From NCBI GenBank assembly GCA_964371785.1, contig CAYJOL010000002.1:310001-374000 (forward strand): a DNA stretch of 64,000 nt. Direction: 5' to 3'. The position numbers and the translations under genes are program-made. The DNA is from CAVQCT01 sp964371785. GTDB lineage: Bacteria > Zixibacteria > MSB-5A5 > GN15 > FEB-12. The notes beneath the pieces are model-generated. The model was not told where the DNA came from and did not search any database. It saw only the letters and a program-made list of their open reading frames with translations. Shown here in pieces: positions 21,001 through 29,266 of this stretch. Within the stretch, counting starts at the first letter, position 1, and each line of letters starts with the position of its first letter.

Positions 21001-23578
21001 AGGCAGTAAGGCGCTTCTCCAGGTGCGCGCTCCGTTCGGTGGCCGATTGCTGCTGACAATCGAAAAAGGGAAAGTGCTGGAGACTATTACCCGGGATTTG
21101 CCGGAAAACACGGCGGAGATCGAGTTGCCGGTTAAGACTGATTATTTCCCCAACGTCTACATCACGGCAGCGGTCATTCGGACGGCAAACGACCTTGAAC
21201 CGAATATGCCGGCGAGGGCATTCGGCATTGTGCCGCTTCGACTGCAGACCGACAATAAACGCCTGAATATTACGATGACCGCGCCGGAAATTGTCAAGCC
21301 AAACAGCACGGTGTCAGTGCATCTGCAGATCGACCGACCCAAGGTCACACAGCTGACGCTGGCTGCTGTCGATGCCGGAATTTTGCAGCTGACCGACTAT
21401 GTGACTCCCGATCCGATGGAATTTTTCTACGGCAAGAAACAGCCGCATCTTAAGCCGTATGATATGTACGCTTCGATATATCCGCATGTCGAACAGGCTC
21501 AAAATCAAATTCGGCCCGGCGGCGACAAGATGTTTGCGGCCGACCGCAAACGACATTTGAATCCGATCACCGCGAAACGCGTCAAGCCAGTGTCTCTTTG
21601 GTCGGGATTGATCCAGACCGATGCCGAAGGCAAAGCATCCGTATCTTTCAGTCTGCCTCAATTCAATGGTAAACTTGTTTTGATGGCGGTAGCCGCACAG
21701 GGAGATCGGTTCGGGTCGGCGACCGGCGGAATCACGGTACGCGATAAAATCGTCATTCAGGAAAGCTTCCCGCGGTTCGTCAGCCCCAACGATGTCTTTG
21801 TGGGCATGGTCACATTATTTAACAACACTGGACAGTCCACCGATATCACGGTCACCGCCGATGCATCCGGGCCGGTCCAACTTGTGTCCTCACCGACTGC
21901 GAAAATTACACTCGAAAACAACCGGCAGGGAAATGTCGAGTTTCGCTGCAAAGCGGGTCAGGTTCCAGGGAAAATCCAATTCACCATCAACGCAGAGGGT
22001 GCCGGTGAAAAGGCTTCTTTGTCAATAGAACTACCGAATCGTCCCGCGCTGCCGCTTAGCCTTGCCTTTGGCTCGGGCGCCGCGACCCTGACCGACCCGG
22101 CGAAATTCACGTTCCCCGGCGCCTGGCTCGAAGGCACCAGCCAGTTCGAACTCAAAACATCCTCGCTGCCCGCGGTGGCCTTTGCGCACAATGTCCAGTA
22201 CCTGCTTTCCTATCCTTATGGATGCATTGAGCAGACTACCTCGCGCATATTTCCCCTGCTTTATTTCGATGACCTCGTCAAGATTGTCGAGCCTTCGTTG
22301 TTCGGTGGTCATGGCCATCAGTATTTCATTCAGCAGGGCATCCAGCGTCTTCACAGCATGTACCTTCCCGACAAGTCTTTCTCTTTCTGGCCGGGCGGCA
22401 GTTTCAGCAACAATTGGTCGACTATCTATGCATCACACTGTATCTCCGAAGCGTCCCGGGCGGGGTACTATGTTGATAAGAAGTTCCTGTCGGATATTTA
22501 TGACCATCTGGAGGACATGGCACAAGGCAAGAATGCTCAGAATCTGAACGACGCGCAACGCATCTACGCCGCTTACGTCCTTGCTCATGCCAATAAGCTG
22601 CCACAGCGGGTGGTGTCATATTTGAAAAATCTCGACCCATTGACTCTCCAACCGTATTCCCGATATCAATTGGCCGCGGCTCTGGCGGCAAGCGGTAGTC
22701 TACAAGAAGCACTGAAGCTGATCCCGGCATCCATTCAGCCAAACTTGTTTGAACCCGAGACAGGCGGTGACTTCAACTCGGGGACGCGAACCGACGCCAT
22801 CCTGCTTGAAACGTTACTGGAAATCTCCCCGACCGATCCGTCGATTGAGGTGTTGGCCGGTTCGCTGATGCAACGGGCCGAAGTGAATCGATGGTACACA
22901 ACTCAGGACAACGCATTCGCGCTCATGGCGCTCGGCAAGTACTTCCGCCAGAAGAAGAGTTTCGCATTCAAGGGCGACGTGACAATCGAAGGCGACCGAA
23001 GTTATCAAATCGATTCGTCCGGGTTCAGCTTGACACGTGACAACCTGGGCGGCCGAGCAGTGGACCTGAAGGTCAGTGAAGGTGACGGGACCTGTTTCTA
23101 TTACTGGCAGGCCAGCGGGATTCCTTTGTCTCCCGCGGCGGACGAGTTCGACCGGGGCATGATCGTGCGAAGGCAGTATCTCAATGATACCGGCCAACCT
23201 ATCAGCCTCGACAGCCTGCCGCTGGGCACTCAGGTGGTCGCGGTGATTACCGCCAAAGCTATCGACAAGAGTCTCGATTACGTGGTCATCAACGATCTCC
23301 TGCCGGCCGGTTTCGAGATCGAGAACCCCCGCTTGAAAACCACGCCACGGCTGTCCTGGATCCCGGCCGAGACACGGGCGGCCCAATATACGGACATCCG
23401 CGATGATCGCCTGTTGATCTTCACTGAGCTCGACCCGATGTACGAAGTGAAGTTCTATTACAGTCTGCGAGCCACCTGCGCCGGAGAATTCAAAGTGCCT
23501 CCGGTGGCGGCTGAGTGTATGTACAACCCGCTGGTCGCTAGTTCCTCCTCGTCCGGAGCGGTAACCATTGTCAAATGA
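18098..23578 (+). CDS. Bacterial alpha-2-macroglobulin family protein with intact thioester motif
   Basis: 1,826 residues. A hydrophobic N-terminal segment (LVALTMVGTALVLLVSNI, about 26-43) should anchor it in the inner membrane facing the periplasm; there is no lipobox. Serial MG-type beta domains follow: Ig-like start RVVSFEPTGRVDLKTNFTVKFSKAM, the MG2-type segment YTDRGVYRAGDTAHL, and the A2M block VSLWSGLIQTDAEGKASVSFSLP. Then comes the thioester site YPYGCIEQ at 1372-1379 (Cys1376 and Gln1379) within the alpha/alpha-toroid TED domain. The stop overlaps the start of a PBP1C gene by four bases. The paired arrangement is known from proteobacteria, where the pair is thought to trap attacking proteases and repair the wall. 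Confidence 0.95.
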   Translation: MEKTTHHWLVRLVTGRSRTGLVALTMVGTALVLLVSNITSLPDNEIRVVSFEPTGRVDLKTNFTVKFSKAMVSGDSLDLPVTDPPVLFSPSIPGLARWIDTDVLRFFPDTGLRPSTKYVARVESNKTWASGFKIVDKSQFTFQTPELSAKVQHSGIGADENDPNMIRLTADVTFNFPVSINELRKRLRIKGGAGAVVSDLEYSVQAPGSGGQSGASNENLATVAEGIYAQRFIVTTAPFQQTSGEQNYVMVIETDLMCRDCGSAMARKFEYNITVGPKPPLEVASVSPSSSATGGIIYIYFSGPVSAEQAKTYISVDPAIDFAIEEEYGTIILRGAFRPAQAFTVNIGHGLRTISGAVLKDDFSTRVVFPDIPPIISFTSRAVFIPRLGNGLLEFKTTNVRQLSVEVEQIFPNNLVYFLTSGYGDYTDFYRSKSVDLGRTFFVKDLDIESPANEPVLTTVDLKGIIGDSAQGIFKIAVRNREQRWVSDSRYAMLTDIGVSARLAEDYLMVWANSLATSEPISNASVALLSRNNQTLVEGKTDSRGIATFENIKDKLAGFEPFVVRVSRAGEMAFIRLDESLLPLSDFDVAGRPYLASGYEAFVYTDRGVYRAGDTAHLVTLVRGVNAAQPPAFPYSLTIYDSRGSKFTSFRLSTGQSTMDAIDLPIPDFAGTGKYTAVVEIGDELQIGRTEFQIEEFMPDRIKVTLSVQSDNFTSGDTIRAQVEAKYLFGPPAANHKVAGHLTIEPQLFAPRGWTQYSFTDDNRSFTRMEVDLRDTILNDTGGCEYAYVVPGKLLAPSALKGLLSATVSEEGGRGISAYTEVTIHPYEKYVGLRLGLDGYAKVGEPVTAQIVSVDRHGNGVAADSIDVKFYRVVYNTVYKKDKTGIGRYISEKRHQVRDSIKVAVPVGGSQVVFTPDDYGEYEIVAADPTTGHSAAVDFYASGWGFAPWAMTNPDRIELQLDKATYAAGSKALLQVRAPFGGRLLLTIEKGKVLETITRDLPENTAEIELPVKTDYFPNVYITAAVIRTANDLEPNMPARAFGIVPLRLQTDNKRLNITMTAPEIVKPNSTVSVHLQIDRPKVTQLTLAAVDAGILQLTDYVTPDPMEFFYGKKQPHLKPYDMYASIYPHVEQAQNQIRPGGDKMFAADRKRHLNPITAKRVKPVSLWSGLIQTDAEGKASVSFSLPQFNGKLVLMAVAAQGDRFGSATGGITVRDKIVIQESFPRFVSPNDVFVGMVTLFNNTGQSTDITVTADASGPVQLVSSPTAKITLENNRQGNVEFRCKAGQVPGKIQFTINAEGAGEKASLSIELPNRPALPLSLAFGSGAATLTDPAKFTFPGAWLEGTSQFELKTSSLPAVAFAHNVQYLLSYPYGCIEQTTSRIFPLLYFDDLVKIVEPSLFGGHGHQYFIQQGIQRLHSMYLPDKSFSFWPGGSFSNNWSTIYASHCISEASRAGYYVDKKFLSDIYDHLEDMAQGKNAQNLNDAQRIYAAYVLAHANKLPQRVVSYLKNLDPLTLQPYSRYQLAAALAASGSLQEALKLIPASIQPNLFEPETGGDFNSGTRTDAILLETLLEISPTDPSIEVLAGSLMQRAEVNRWYTTQDNAFALMALGKYFRQKKSFAFKGDVTIEGDRSYQIDSSGFSLTRDNLGGRAVDLKVSEGDGTCFYYWQASGIPLSPAADEFDRGMIVRRQYLNDTGQPISLDSLPLGTQVVAVITAKAIDKSLDYVVINDLLPAGFEIENPRLKTTPRLSWIPAETRAAQYTDIRDDRLLIFTELDPMYEVKFYYSLRATCAGEFKVPPVAAECMYNPLVASSSSSGAVTIVK

Positions 23579-25935
23579 TCGGAAGTTGCGAAGTGACAAT
23601 ACAGAAGATCAGACAATGGTGGTGTAGCGAAAGTCGCAGGACGCGATTTATACTGGGGGTAACAATAGTCCTTGCGGCCCTGCTTGCAACGCTTAACTGG
23701 GTAGTCTTCCCTTTGCCCAGGCATCTGCTCGCGCGCCCAACCTCCACCTTTGTATACAGCCGCGACGGTCAACTGCTTAATTGCTTTACATCGTCCGACC
23801 GCTTCTGGCGTAAACCTGTGATATTGACTCAACTGCCGCCGCGGTTGATTCAGAGCGTGCTGGCATCAGAGGACCGCTGGTTCTACTGGCATCCCGGATT
23901 CAACCCGGTGTCGCTGGTGGAAGCGGCCATCGACAATATTCAGGCGGGGCATATTGTCCGCGGTGGGTCTACACTCACCATGCAGATTGCCCGCATGATC
24001 GAACCGAAAGAAAGAACGTTTGCCAATAAATTTCTGGAGATACTGCGTGCCGTGCAATTGGAACTCAACTATTCCAAAGACGATCTTCTCGAGATGTATT
24101 TTAATCTGGCCCCATACGGCGGCAATATCGAAGGGATCGGTGCAGCTTCACACCTGTACTTCGGCAAGAACCCGGACCAATTGACGCTGTCGGAGATAGC
24201 GATCCTGACCGCGCTCCCGAATTCGCCTACCAAGTTGCGGCCGGACCGGGACCTGAACGCATGCCTGGCCCGCCGGTCACTCGTGCTGGGTAATCTGCTT
24301 GACCGGAAGATTATCACCAGAAGCGAATACGAACAGGCTCTACGTGAAGAAATTCCGGTTTCCCGGGTCAGCCCGGTAGTCGCGGCTCCTCACTTCTGCC
24401 AGAGTATTGCGGCCGCGCATCCGGGCGAGTCAGAAATTCACTCTACGCTAGACTACACGATGCAGGTAACATGCGAACGCCTGGCGCGAAACTACCAGGC
24501 CGATCTGGCGTCGAAAGCAATTCACAATCTGGCGATTGTAGTGCTGGATAACCGCACCGGCGAATTGCGCGCGATGGTCGGTTCGGCCGACTTTGCGGAT
24601 GTCGAACATCACGGACAGGTGAACGGCGCGCTCGCTCCCCGCTCACCCGGATCCGCGCTCAAGCCGTTTGTCTATGCACTCGGTTTCGACAAAGGACTCA
24701 TTTCCCCGGCGTTGAAGGTCGAAGACTTGCCCGTCAACTACGCCGGTTACACTCCTGTTAATTACGACGGGCAGTATCACGGGGTCGTCACCGTTTCCGA
24801 AGCACTCATTCAGTCTCTGAACATTCCTGCGGTGAATCTTACCGCCAAAGTCGGACTCGGAGTGATGTACGACCTTCTCCGTGCGGGTGGTCTTACCACG
24901 CTTACGCGCAAGCCGATGGAATACGGACTGCCATTGATCCTGGGATCGTGCGAAGTAAATCTTCTTGAATTAAGCAACCTTTACACAGCTCTCGCCCGCG
25001 GCGGTCTCAGTATGCCGATTAAACTGACACGGGAAACAAAATCAGGCCGCGCCATTCGATTGTTCTCGGAAGAATCAAGTTACTTGGTTACGGAGATTCT
25101 GGGCGAATTGAAACGCCCGGACCTTCCGGGTGCGTGGGAATTCACGGTGGATCTTCCCAAGCTGGCCTGGAAAACCGGTACTTCATACGGCCGCAAGGAT
25201 GCCTGGGCGATTGGCTATAATCCCGACCTCACGGTAGGCGTTTGGGCGGGAAATTTCTCGGCCGAGGGCTCCATTGCCATTGTAGGGGCGGAATCCGCCG
25301 CGCCGCTCATGTTCGATATTTTTGCTGCCCTTGATCCCGAAGGCAATGATACTTGGTTCAAAATGCCGACCGGGATCGACGAACGCATGGTCTGCGCGGT
25401 CAGCGGTGAGGTAAATACCGATGCCTGTCCTGTTGCGATAGGCGAGCACTACATAGTGGGCGTCTCGCCGTCGATCAGATGCACAGTTCACAGGACTCTT
25501 CTTGTGGACGCCAGGTCCGGCTATACGGTCTGCCGCAGTTGTGCGATAGCCGGGCAGTGCAAGGAAGTGACTTTCGAAAACTGGCCACCACGACTGGCAT
25601 CGTGGCTCGCCCGGAGCGGAGTCGTCCGGTTCCAACCGCCCCATAATCCGAACTGTCGCGGAGAACTCGCCGGCGACGGACCGGTAATCGTTTCTCCGGA
25701 ACCCGACGCGGTCTATTCTCTCCGATCGAGCGTGCCCAAAAAATACCAGCACATTCTTTTTCAGGTGTCGCTTCCGCTGGATAGTCGGGAGGCGCATTGG
25801 TTTGTCGACGGTCAGTTGTTCGCATCCGCTCCACCCGATAGCAATGTATTCTATTTACCGGAACCGGGTAGTCACCACGTCATGTGCGTGGACTCCTACG
25901 GGCGTTCAGCAAGCCTCGACTTCCAGGTGCGATGA
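23575..25935 (+). CDS. pbpC: Penicillin-binding protein 1C (bifunctional peptidoglycan synthase)
   Basis: 786 residues. It has an N-terminal membrane helix (RFILGVTIVLAALLATLNWVVF) and a GT51 glycosyltransferase with catalytic Glu99 in ASEDRWFYWHPG, then VRGGSTLTMQIARM. The transpeptidase has nucleophile Ser360 in SPGSALKPF (SxxK), SLN in QSLNIPAVNL, and Lys533-Thr-Gly in AWKTGTSYG. The C-terminal extension after about 600, with paired Cys (SIRCTVHRTL, CRSCAIAGQC) and an Ig-like end, matches the PBP1C C-terminal domain, which separates it from PBP1A/1B. Translation is coupled to the upstream alpha-2-macroglobulin gene through ATGA. Confidence 0.95.
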   Translation: MIGSCEVTIQKIRQWWCSESRRTRFILGVTIVLAALLATLNWVVFPLPRHLLARPTSTFVYSRDGQLLNCFTSSDRFWRKPVILTQLPPRLIQSVLASEDRWFYWHPGFNPVSLVEAAIDNIQAGHIVRGGSTLTMQIARMIEPKERTFANKFLEILRAVQLELNYSKDDLLEMYFNLAPYGGNIEGIGAASHLYFGKNPDQLTLSEIAILTALPNSPTKLRPDRDLNACLARRSLVLGNLLDRKIITRSEYEQALREEIPVSRVSPVVAAPHFCQSIAAAHPGESEIHSTLDYTMQVTCERLARNYQADLASKAIHNLAIVVLDNRTGELRAMVGSADFADVEHHGQVNGALAPRSPGSALKPFVYALGFDKGLISPALKVEDLPVNYAGYTPVNYDGQYHGVVTVSEALIQSLNIPAVNLTAKVGLGVMYDLLRAGGLTTLTRKPMEYGLPLILGSCEVNLLELSNLYTALARGGLSMPIKLTRETKSGRAIRLFSEESSYLVTEILGELKRPDLPGAWEFTVDLPKLAWKTGTSYGRKDAWAIGYNPDLTVGVWAGNFSAEGSIAIVGAESAAPLMFDIFAALDPEGNDTWFKMPTGIDERMVCAVSGEVNTDACPVAIGEHYIVGVSPSIRCTVHRTLLVDARSGYTVCRSCAIAGQCKEVTFENWPPRLASWLARSGVVRFQPPHNPNCRGELAGDGPVIVSPEPDAVYSLRSSVPKKYQHILFQVSLPLDSREAHWFVDGQLFASAPPDSNVFYLPEPGSHHVMCVDSYGRSASLDFQVR

Positions 25936-26014
25936 CTGTCGCACTATGCCTGGACGGGGCATCCCAGTTCCTCTACGATAACGGGTCCCCCTCGGAGTCA
26001 TCAAATCAAGAAGC

Positions 26015-26046
26015 CAAAAAAGGAGGCGATCATTTGATCGCCTCCT
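26015..26046 (-). terminator. Rho-independent terminator of the OmpA gene
   Basis: AGGAGGCGATC (26021-26031) pairs perfectly with GATCGCCTCCT (26036-26046). On the minus strand it is followed by six T, and it lies 27 bases after the OmpA-family stop codon. Confidence 0.92.
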
Positions 26047-26073
26047 GATTCTAAGCGGACTTCGGATTGAATA

Positions 26074-27564
26074 TCACTCAACCGATTCGAGTTCGACTCT
26101 GCGGTTCTGAGCCTTCCCTTCTTCGGTACTGTTGTCCGCGATGAAATACTTGGGATCTTCCCCGTATCCCTTTACCGACATCCGATTTGAGGCAACACCC
26201 TTGCTCTCGAGATACGATACGACCGCTTTGGCACGATTCTCGGACAGCCTTTGGTTGTAACCGGTACTTCCGGTGTTATCGGTAAAACCGCCCGCGCGGA
26301 TCTTGATCTCAGGGAACGATTGCATGGTCTGCGCCACGCCATCGAGAATCTTCATGGAGGCAGTGTCTATCTCATACGAGTTGGTCGGGAAGTTGATATG
26401 CAGGGTTATCTTCTCGCCCTTCTGGATGAGCTTGGGACAACCGTTCTCGTCGACCGGGATACCTTCCGGAGTACCGGGACACTTATCAAGATAATCCAGC
26501 ACCCCGTCATGATCGGAGTCCAGCGGACATCCGGACGCATCAACCTTGACACCCGCGGGCGTGTCAGGGCACTTATCAGACGCGTCAGGTACGCCGTCAC
26601 CGTCGGCATCGAGCGGACATCCGGCGGCGTCCACCTTAACCCCCTTGGGTGTGTTCGGACAGTTGTCGAGATAATCAGCCACTCCATCGCCATCACTGTC
26701 CAACGGACACCCCTGTGTGTCTACCGGTACGCCTTTAGGTGTGTCGGGACATTTGTCCAGATAATCGGCAACGCCGTCCCCGTCGGTGTCAATCGGGCAG
26801 CCAAGCTTGTCTACGCTGACACCAGGGGGAGTCCCCGGACACTTATCTTTTGAGTCGGGCACTCCATCACCGTCGGTATCAGTCACTCCGCCGAACATGT
26901 AGCCTAAACCTATCGAGACTTCCAGATACCCCTTGAACGGACGATTCTGGTATTTCTCCCAGGTTTCCGGCCCGTAGAATCCCGCCGGCATATCCTCGGA
27001 AAGATTGCCCACCTCTCGAGTGAGCTTGGCCTCGGCATTGATCGTGAGCTTCTCATTGATGGGAAAAAGCAGACCGGTCCCGAACTTGAGATTGAAATCG
27101 GTGGCGTTATGCGAGTCATCGCTGACAATGTCCTTTAACGTCCAGCGATCGATTCCGATTCCACCCACAAAGTACGGCTGAAACCGCCACTCCGGCTCAT
27201 AGAACCAATACCCCTGCAGTCCAAATGCCAGACCGGTTAATTTTGCCGAGGCATGATCGCTGTTGTTAAATACGTCTCCGGCATTGTCGATGCTAGTCGT
27301 GTCATCATACGTGGACAGGTAATTTGCGGTGAACCCGATCATCACTCGATTCGATATACCGCGCTTGGCCTCGATGCCTAAATCCCAGCCCATCATGAAC
27401 GGTTGACGGTTGCCTGTCGGTGTAGAAAAGTCCTTGCCGTCAAACAGCGGAATAAAAACAGGAAACTTCACGCCAACAGTAGTCTTGCCCTTGAGATCGA
27501 CGGCCGATACGGAAGCCGCCATCACGAGCATCAATAACAAAATAAGCAGTTTCTTGGAGCTCAT
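26074..27564 (-). CDS. OmpA-family outer membrane protein with thrombospondin type 3 repeats
   Basis: About 496 residues. The ATG at 27564 has GAGGTG seven bases upstream and opens a signal peptide (SSKKLLILLLMLVMAASVSAVD). Residues to about 220 form an eight-stranded-type beta-barrel (KTTVGVKFPVFIPLF ... YLEVSIGLGYMFGG). Five calcium-binding repeats of the form DxDGDGVxDxxDKCPxTPxGxxVDxxGCP follow. The C-terminal OmpA/MotB domain has INFPTNSYEID, GGFTDNTGSTGYNQRLSENRA and AQNRRVELE, which bind peptidoglycan. It should tether the outer membrane to the wall. The repeat count matches OprF-like FCB proteins. Confidence 0.94.
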   Translation of the reverse strand: MSSKKLLILLLMLVMAASVSAVDLKGKTTVGVKFPVFIPLFDGKDFSTPTGNRQPFMMGWDLGIEAKRGISNRVMIGFTANYLSTYDDTTSIDNAGDVFNNSDHASAKLTGLAFGLQGYWFYEPEWRFQPYFVGGIGIDRWTLKDIVSDDSHNATDFNLKFGTGLLFPINEKLTINAEAKLTREVGNLSEDMPAGFYGPETWEKYQNRPFKGYLEVSIGLGYMFGGVTDTDGDGVPDSKDKCPGTPPGVSVDKLGCPIDTDGDGVADYLDKCPDTPKGVPVDTQGCPLDSDGDGVADYLDNCPNTPKGVKVDAAGCPLDADGDGVPDASDKCPDTPAGVKVDASGCPLDSDHDGVLDYLDKCPGTPEGIPVDENGCPKLIQKGEKITLHINFPTNSYEIDTASMKILDGVAQTMQSFPEIKIRAGGFTDNTGSTGYNQRLSENRAKAVVSYLESKGVASNRMSVKGYGEDPKYFIADNSTEEGKAQNRRVELESVE

Positions 27565-27642
27565 TCTATGCACCTCTTCCATCTTTAGGTTGGATCCGTT
27601 ATAACCTCTATTTATAGCTGGAAATACCAGTCGGTTTAACGC

Positions 27643-28332
27643 CTATGTATTACTCTTGCCGATAACACGATAAACGAACGCGCCGAGCACTCCTCCGATT
27701 ATGGGAGCTACCCAGAACAGCCACAGCTGTTGAATAGCCCACCCGCCCGCAAACAGTGCTACGCCTGTACTTCGCGCAGGATTCACCGAGGTATTGGTAA
27801 CGGGGATGCTGATCAAATGAATAAGCGTCAGGCACAATCCAATCGCGATCGGAGCGAAACCTTGCGGCGCTCGTTTGTCGGTGGCGCCGAGAATGACAAG
27901 GATGAACATCATTGTCATCACTACTTCAGTTATCAGGGCAGCCGGTAGACCATATCCACCGGGCGAATGAGCACCATAGCCATTTGACGCGAAGCCTGCT
28001 GCCAGATCGAAGCCGGCCTTGCCGCTTGCAATGAGATAGAGAATCCCGCCTGCGAGAATTCCCCCCAGAACTTGGGCAATAATGTAAGGAAGCAGCTTGT
28101 TGGCTGGAAAGCGTCCTCCTGCCCAAAGACCGATTGACACAGCTGGATTGAGGTGACAGCCTGATATATGACCAATCGCAAAGGCCATAGTCAAAAGCGT
28201 CAAGCCGAATGCGAGGGCGACTCCGAGCAGTCCAATGCCAACGACCGGAAACGCAGCCGATATGACAGCACTGCCGCAACCTCCAAGAACCAGCCAGAAT
28301 GTTCCGATGAACTCGGCCCCATACTGTCTCAT
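27643..28332 (-). CDS. aqpZ: Aquaporin Z-type water channel
   Basis: About 229 residues from the ATG at 28332 (GGAGAGG upstream); an in-frame ATG at 28416 lacks a ribosome site. Both pore signatures are intact: GCHLNPAVS in the first half and SVNPARSTG in the second. Six hydrophobic segments are seen, starting MRQYGAEFIGTFWLVLGGCGSAV. His and Thr near the NPA regions and the Arg after the second NPA (NPARS) fit an orthodox water-selective aquaporin rather than a glycerol facilitator. It stands alone, with its own promoter region upstream. Confidence 0.95.
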   Translation of the reverse strand: MRQYGAEFIGTFWLVLGGCGSAVISAAFPVVGIGLLGVALAFGLTLLTMAFAIGHISGCHLNPAVSIGLWAGGRFPANKLLPYIIAQVLGGILAGGILYLIASGKAGFDLAAGFASNGYGAHSPGGYGLPAALITEVVMTMMFILVILGATDKRAPQGFAPIAIGLCLTLIHLISIPVTNTSVNPARSTGVALFAGGWAIQQLWLFWVAPIIGGVLGAFVYRVIGKSNT

Positions 28333-28849
28333 CGTTCCTCTCCTTTCCGAATATTCTGAATTATAGAGACTCATGGACACAGTTGTGTCCGAAAATTGAA
28401 CTCGCTTTGTCTTCACGCAATTGTAATACTGTACTCAGACATGTGCCGCCAAACATCCTGCTTATCATTTCCTATTCCCCGTTCTACGGGAATATTGTAA
28501 CTTCCGCGCGCGGCACAGTCAAGTCCCTTTGTTTGATTGGATTTTCGACATTTCCAACATGCGTCAACTCCGGCCATCGTGGATATGGCAGTCGATTAGT
28601 GCTTACCACAGAATAAAATTTGTTGAGGATTAAGCAAGCTGTAAAGCGAGTGCGATTACGACCGCGCATGTCAGTTGCAACGGCGATTATCACGTCGCAT
28701 CTCGACACAGTCGCAACAACCCGACTTGATGCCGGAATTAGCCCAAGTGAACGTCTTGCCGACGACAAGATCCGCCAAATCACCTGCTTTTTCAATCACG
28801 AGTGACCGGCGTCTGTATCGTCAGTGTAGTATCCCTCGTTACGAGCCGA
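28333..28849. other. Intergenic region, no feature recognised
   Basis: About 517 bases between the aquaporin gene and the end of a small gene, both minus strand. Several short open frames overlap on both strands, without ribosome sites or family features. An ORF at 28484-28795 minus was considered and not accepted. Confidence 0.4.
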
Positions 28850-29158
28850 TTACAGCTTTGGAACTATGATGATTGGCATCGAAGACTTGACGAGCTGAGT
28901 CCAGCAGAAGATCTCAGATTCGTAACAAAACACCACTACTGGATAAATGCCGGGCCGGATTCCCGGAACAGTCACTGTCTTATCTTGTCTCGGACCAAGT
29001 TTGAAGGTTGTCTTCGTCCCAAGAATCTGTCCAAAGACAGTATCGCGGGTCATGTTGATAATCCTGACCTTATCGCCCGGCGCAATAACAATGACATTCG
29101 GAATAACGTTACAGTGGCGGCCGGTTTTTTTGATACGAACAATGTGCGTACGTCTCAT
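28850..29158 (-). CDS. Small beta-rich, possibly cupredoxin-like protein
   Basis: 102 residues. AAAGGAG lies five bases before the ATG at 29158, which makes the gene credible. The sequence alternates beta strands: NVIPNVIVIAPGDKVRIIN, then TTFKLGPRQDKTVTVPG, then GIYPVVVFC. This resembles the cupredoxin plan in which a GDKVxIxN strand and a PGxYxYxVxC strand flank the metal site. The usual copper ligands are not all evident: a Cys is present in VVFCYES but no clear His after it. There is no signal peptide. It ends 1 bp short of nothing recognisable and lies 109 bases after the start side of the third kinase gene end, so it could be co-transcribed with that kinase. Function is inferred from fold only. 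Confidence 0.6.
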   Translation of the reverse strand: MRRTHIVRIKKTGRHCNVIPNVIVIAPGDKVRIINMTRDTVFGQILGTKTTFKLGPRQDKTVTVPGIRPGIYPVVVFCYESEIFCWTQLVKSSMPIIIVPKL

Positions 29159-29266
29159 GGATGCTCCTTTCTTCTGGCAGAAGTTCGGCGGACATCACGA
29201 TGGAAAAGGCGATCAATCCGTCTTCGTCGACTACTAATTCTCGAAACAACATATCCTTGCGTTCTG

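Noticed and set aside
26251..26853. Plus-strand ORF of 200 codons inside the OmpA gene
   Set aside because: It is the antisense of the thrombospondin repeats; its repeats mirror the real gene.
28484..28795. Minus-strand ORF of 103 codons
   Set aside because: No ribosome site; Arg/Ser/Val-rich composition typical of chance frames.
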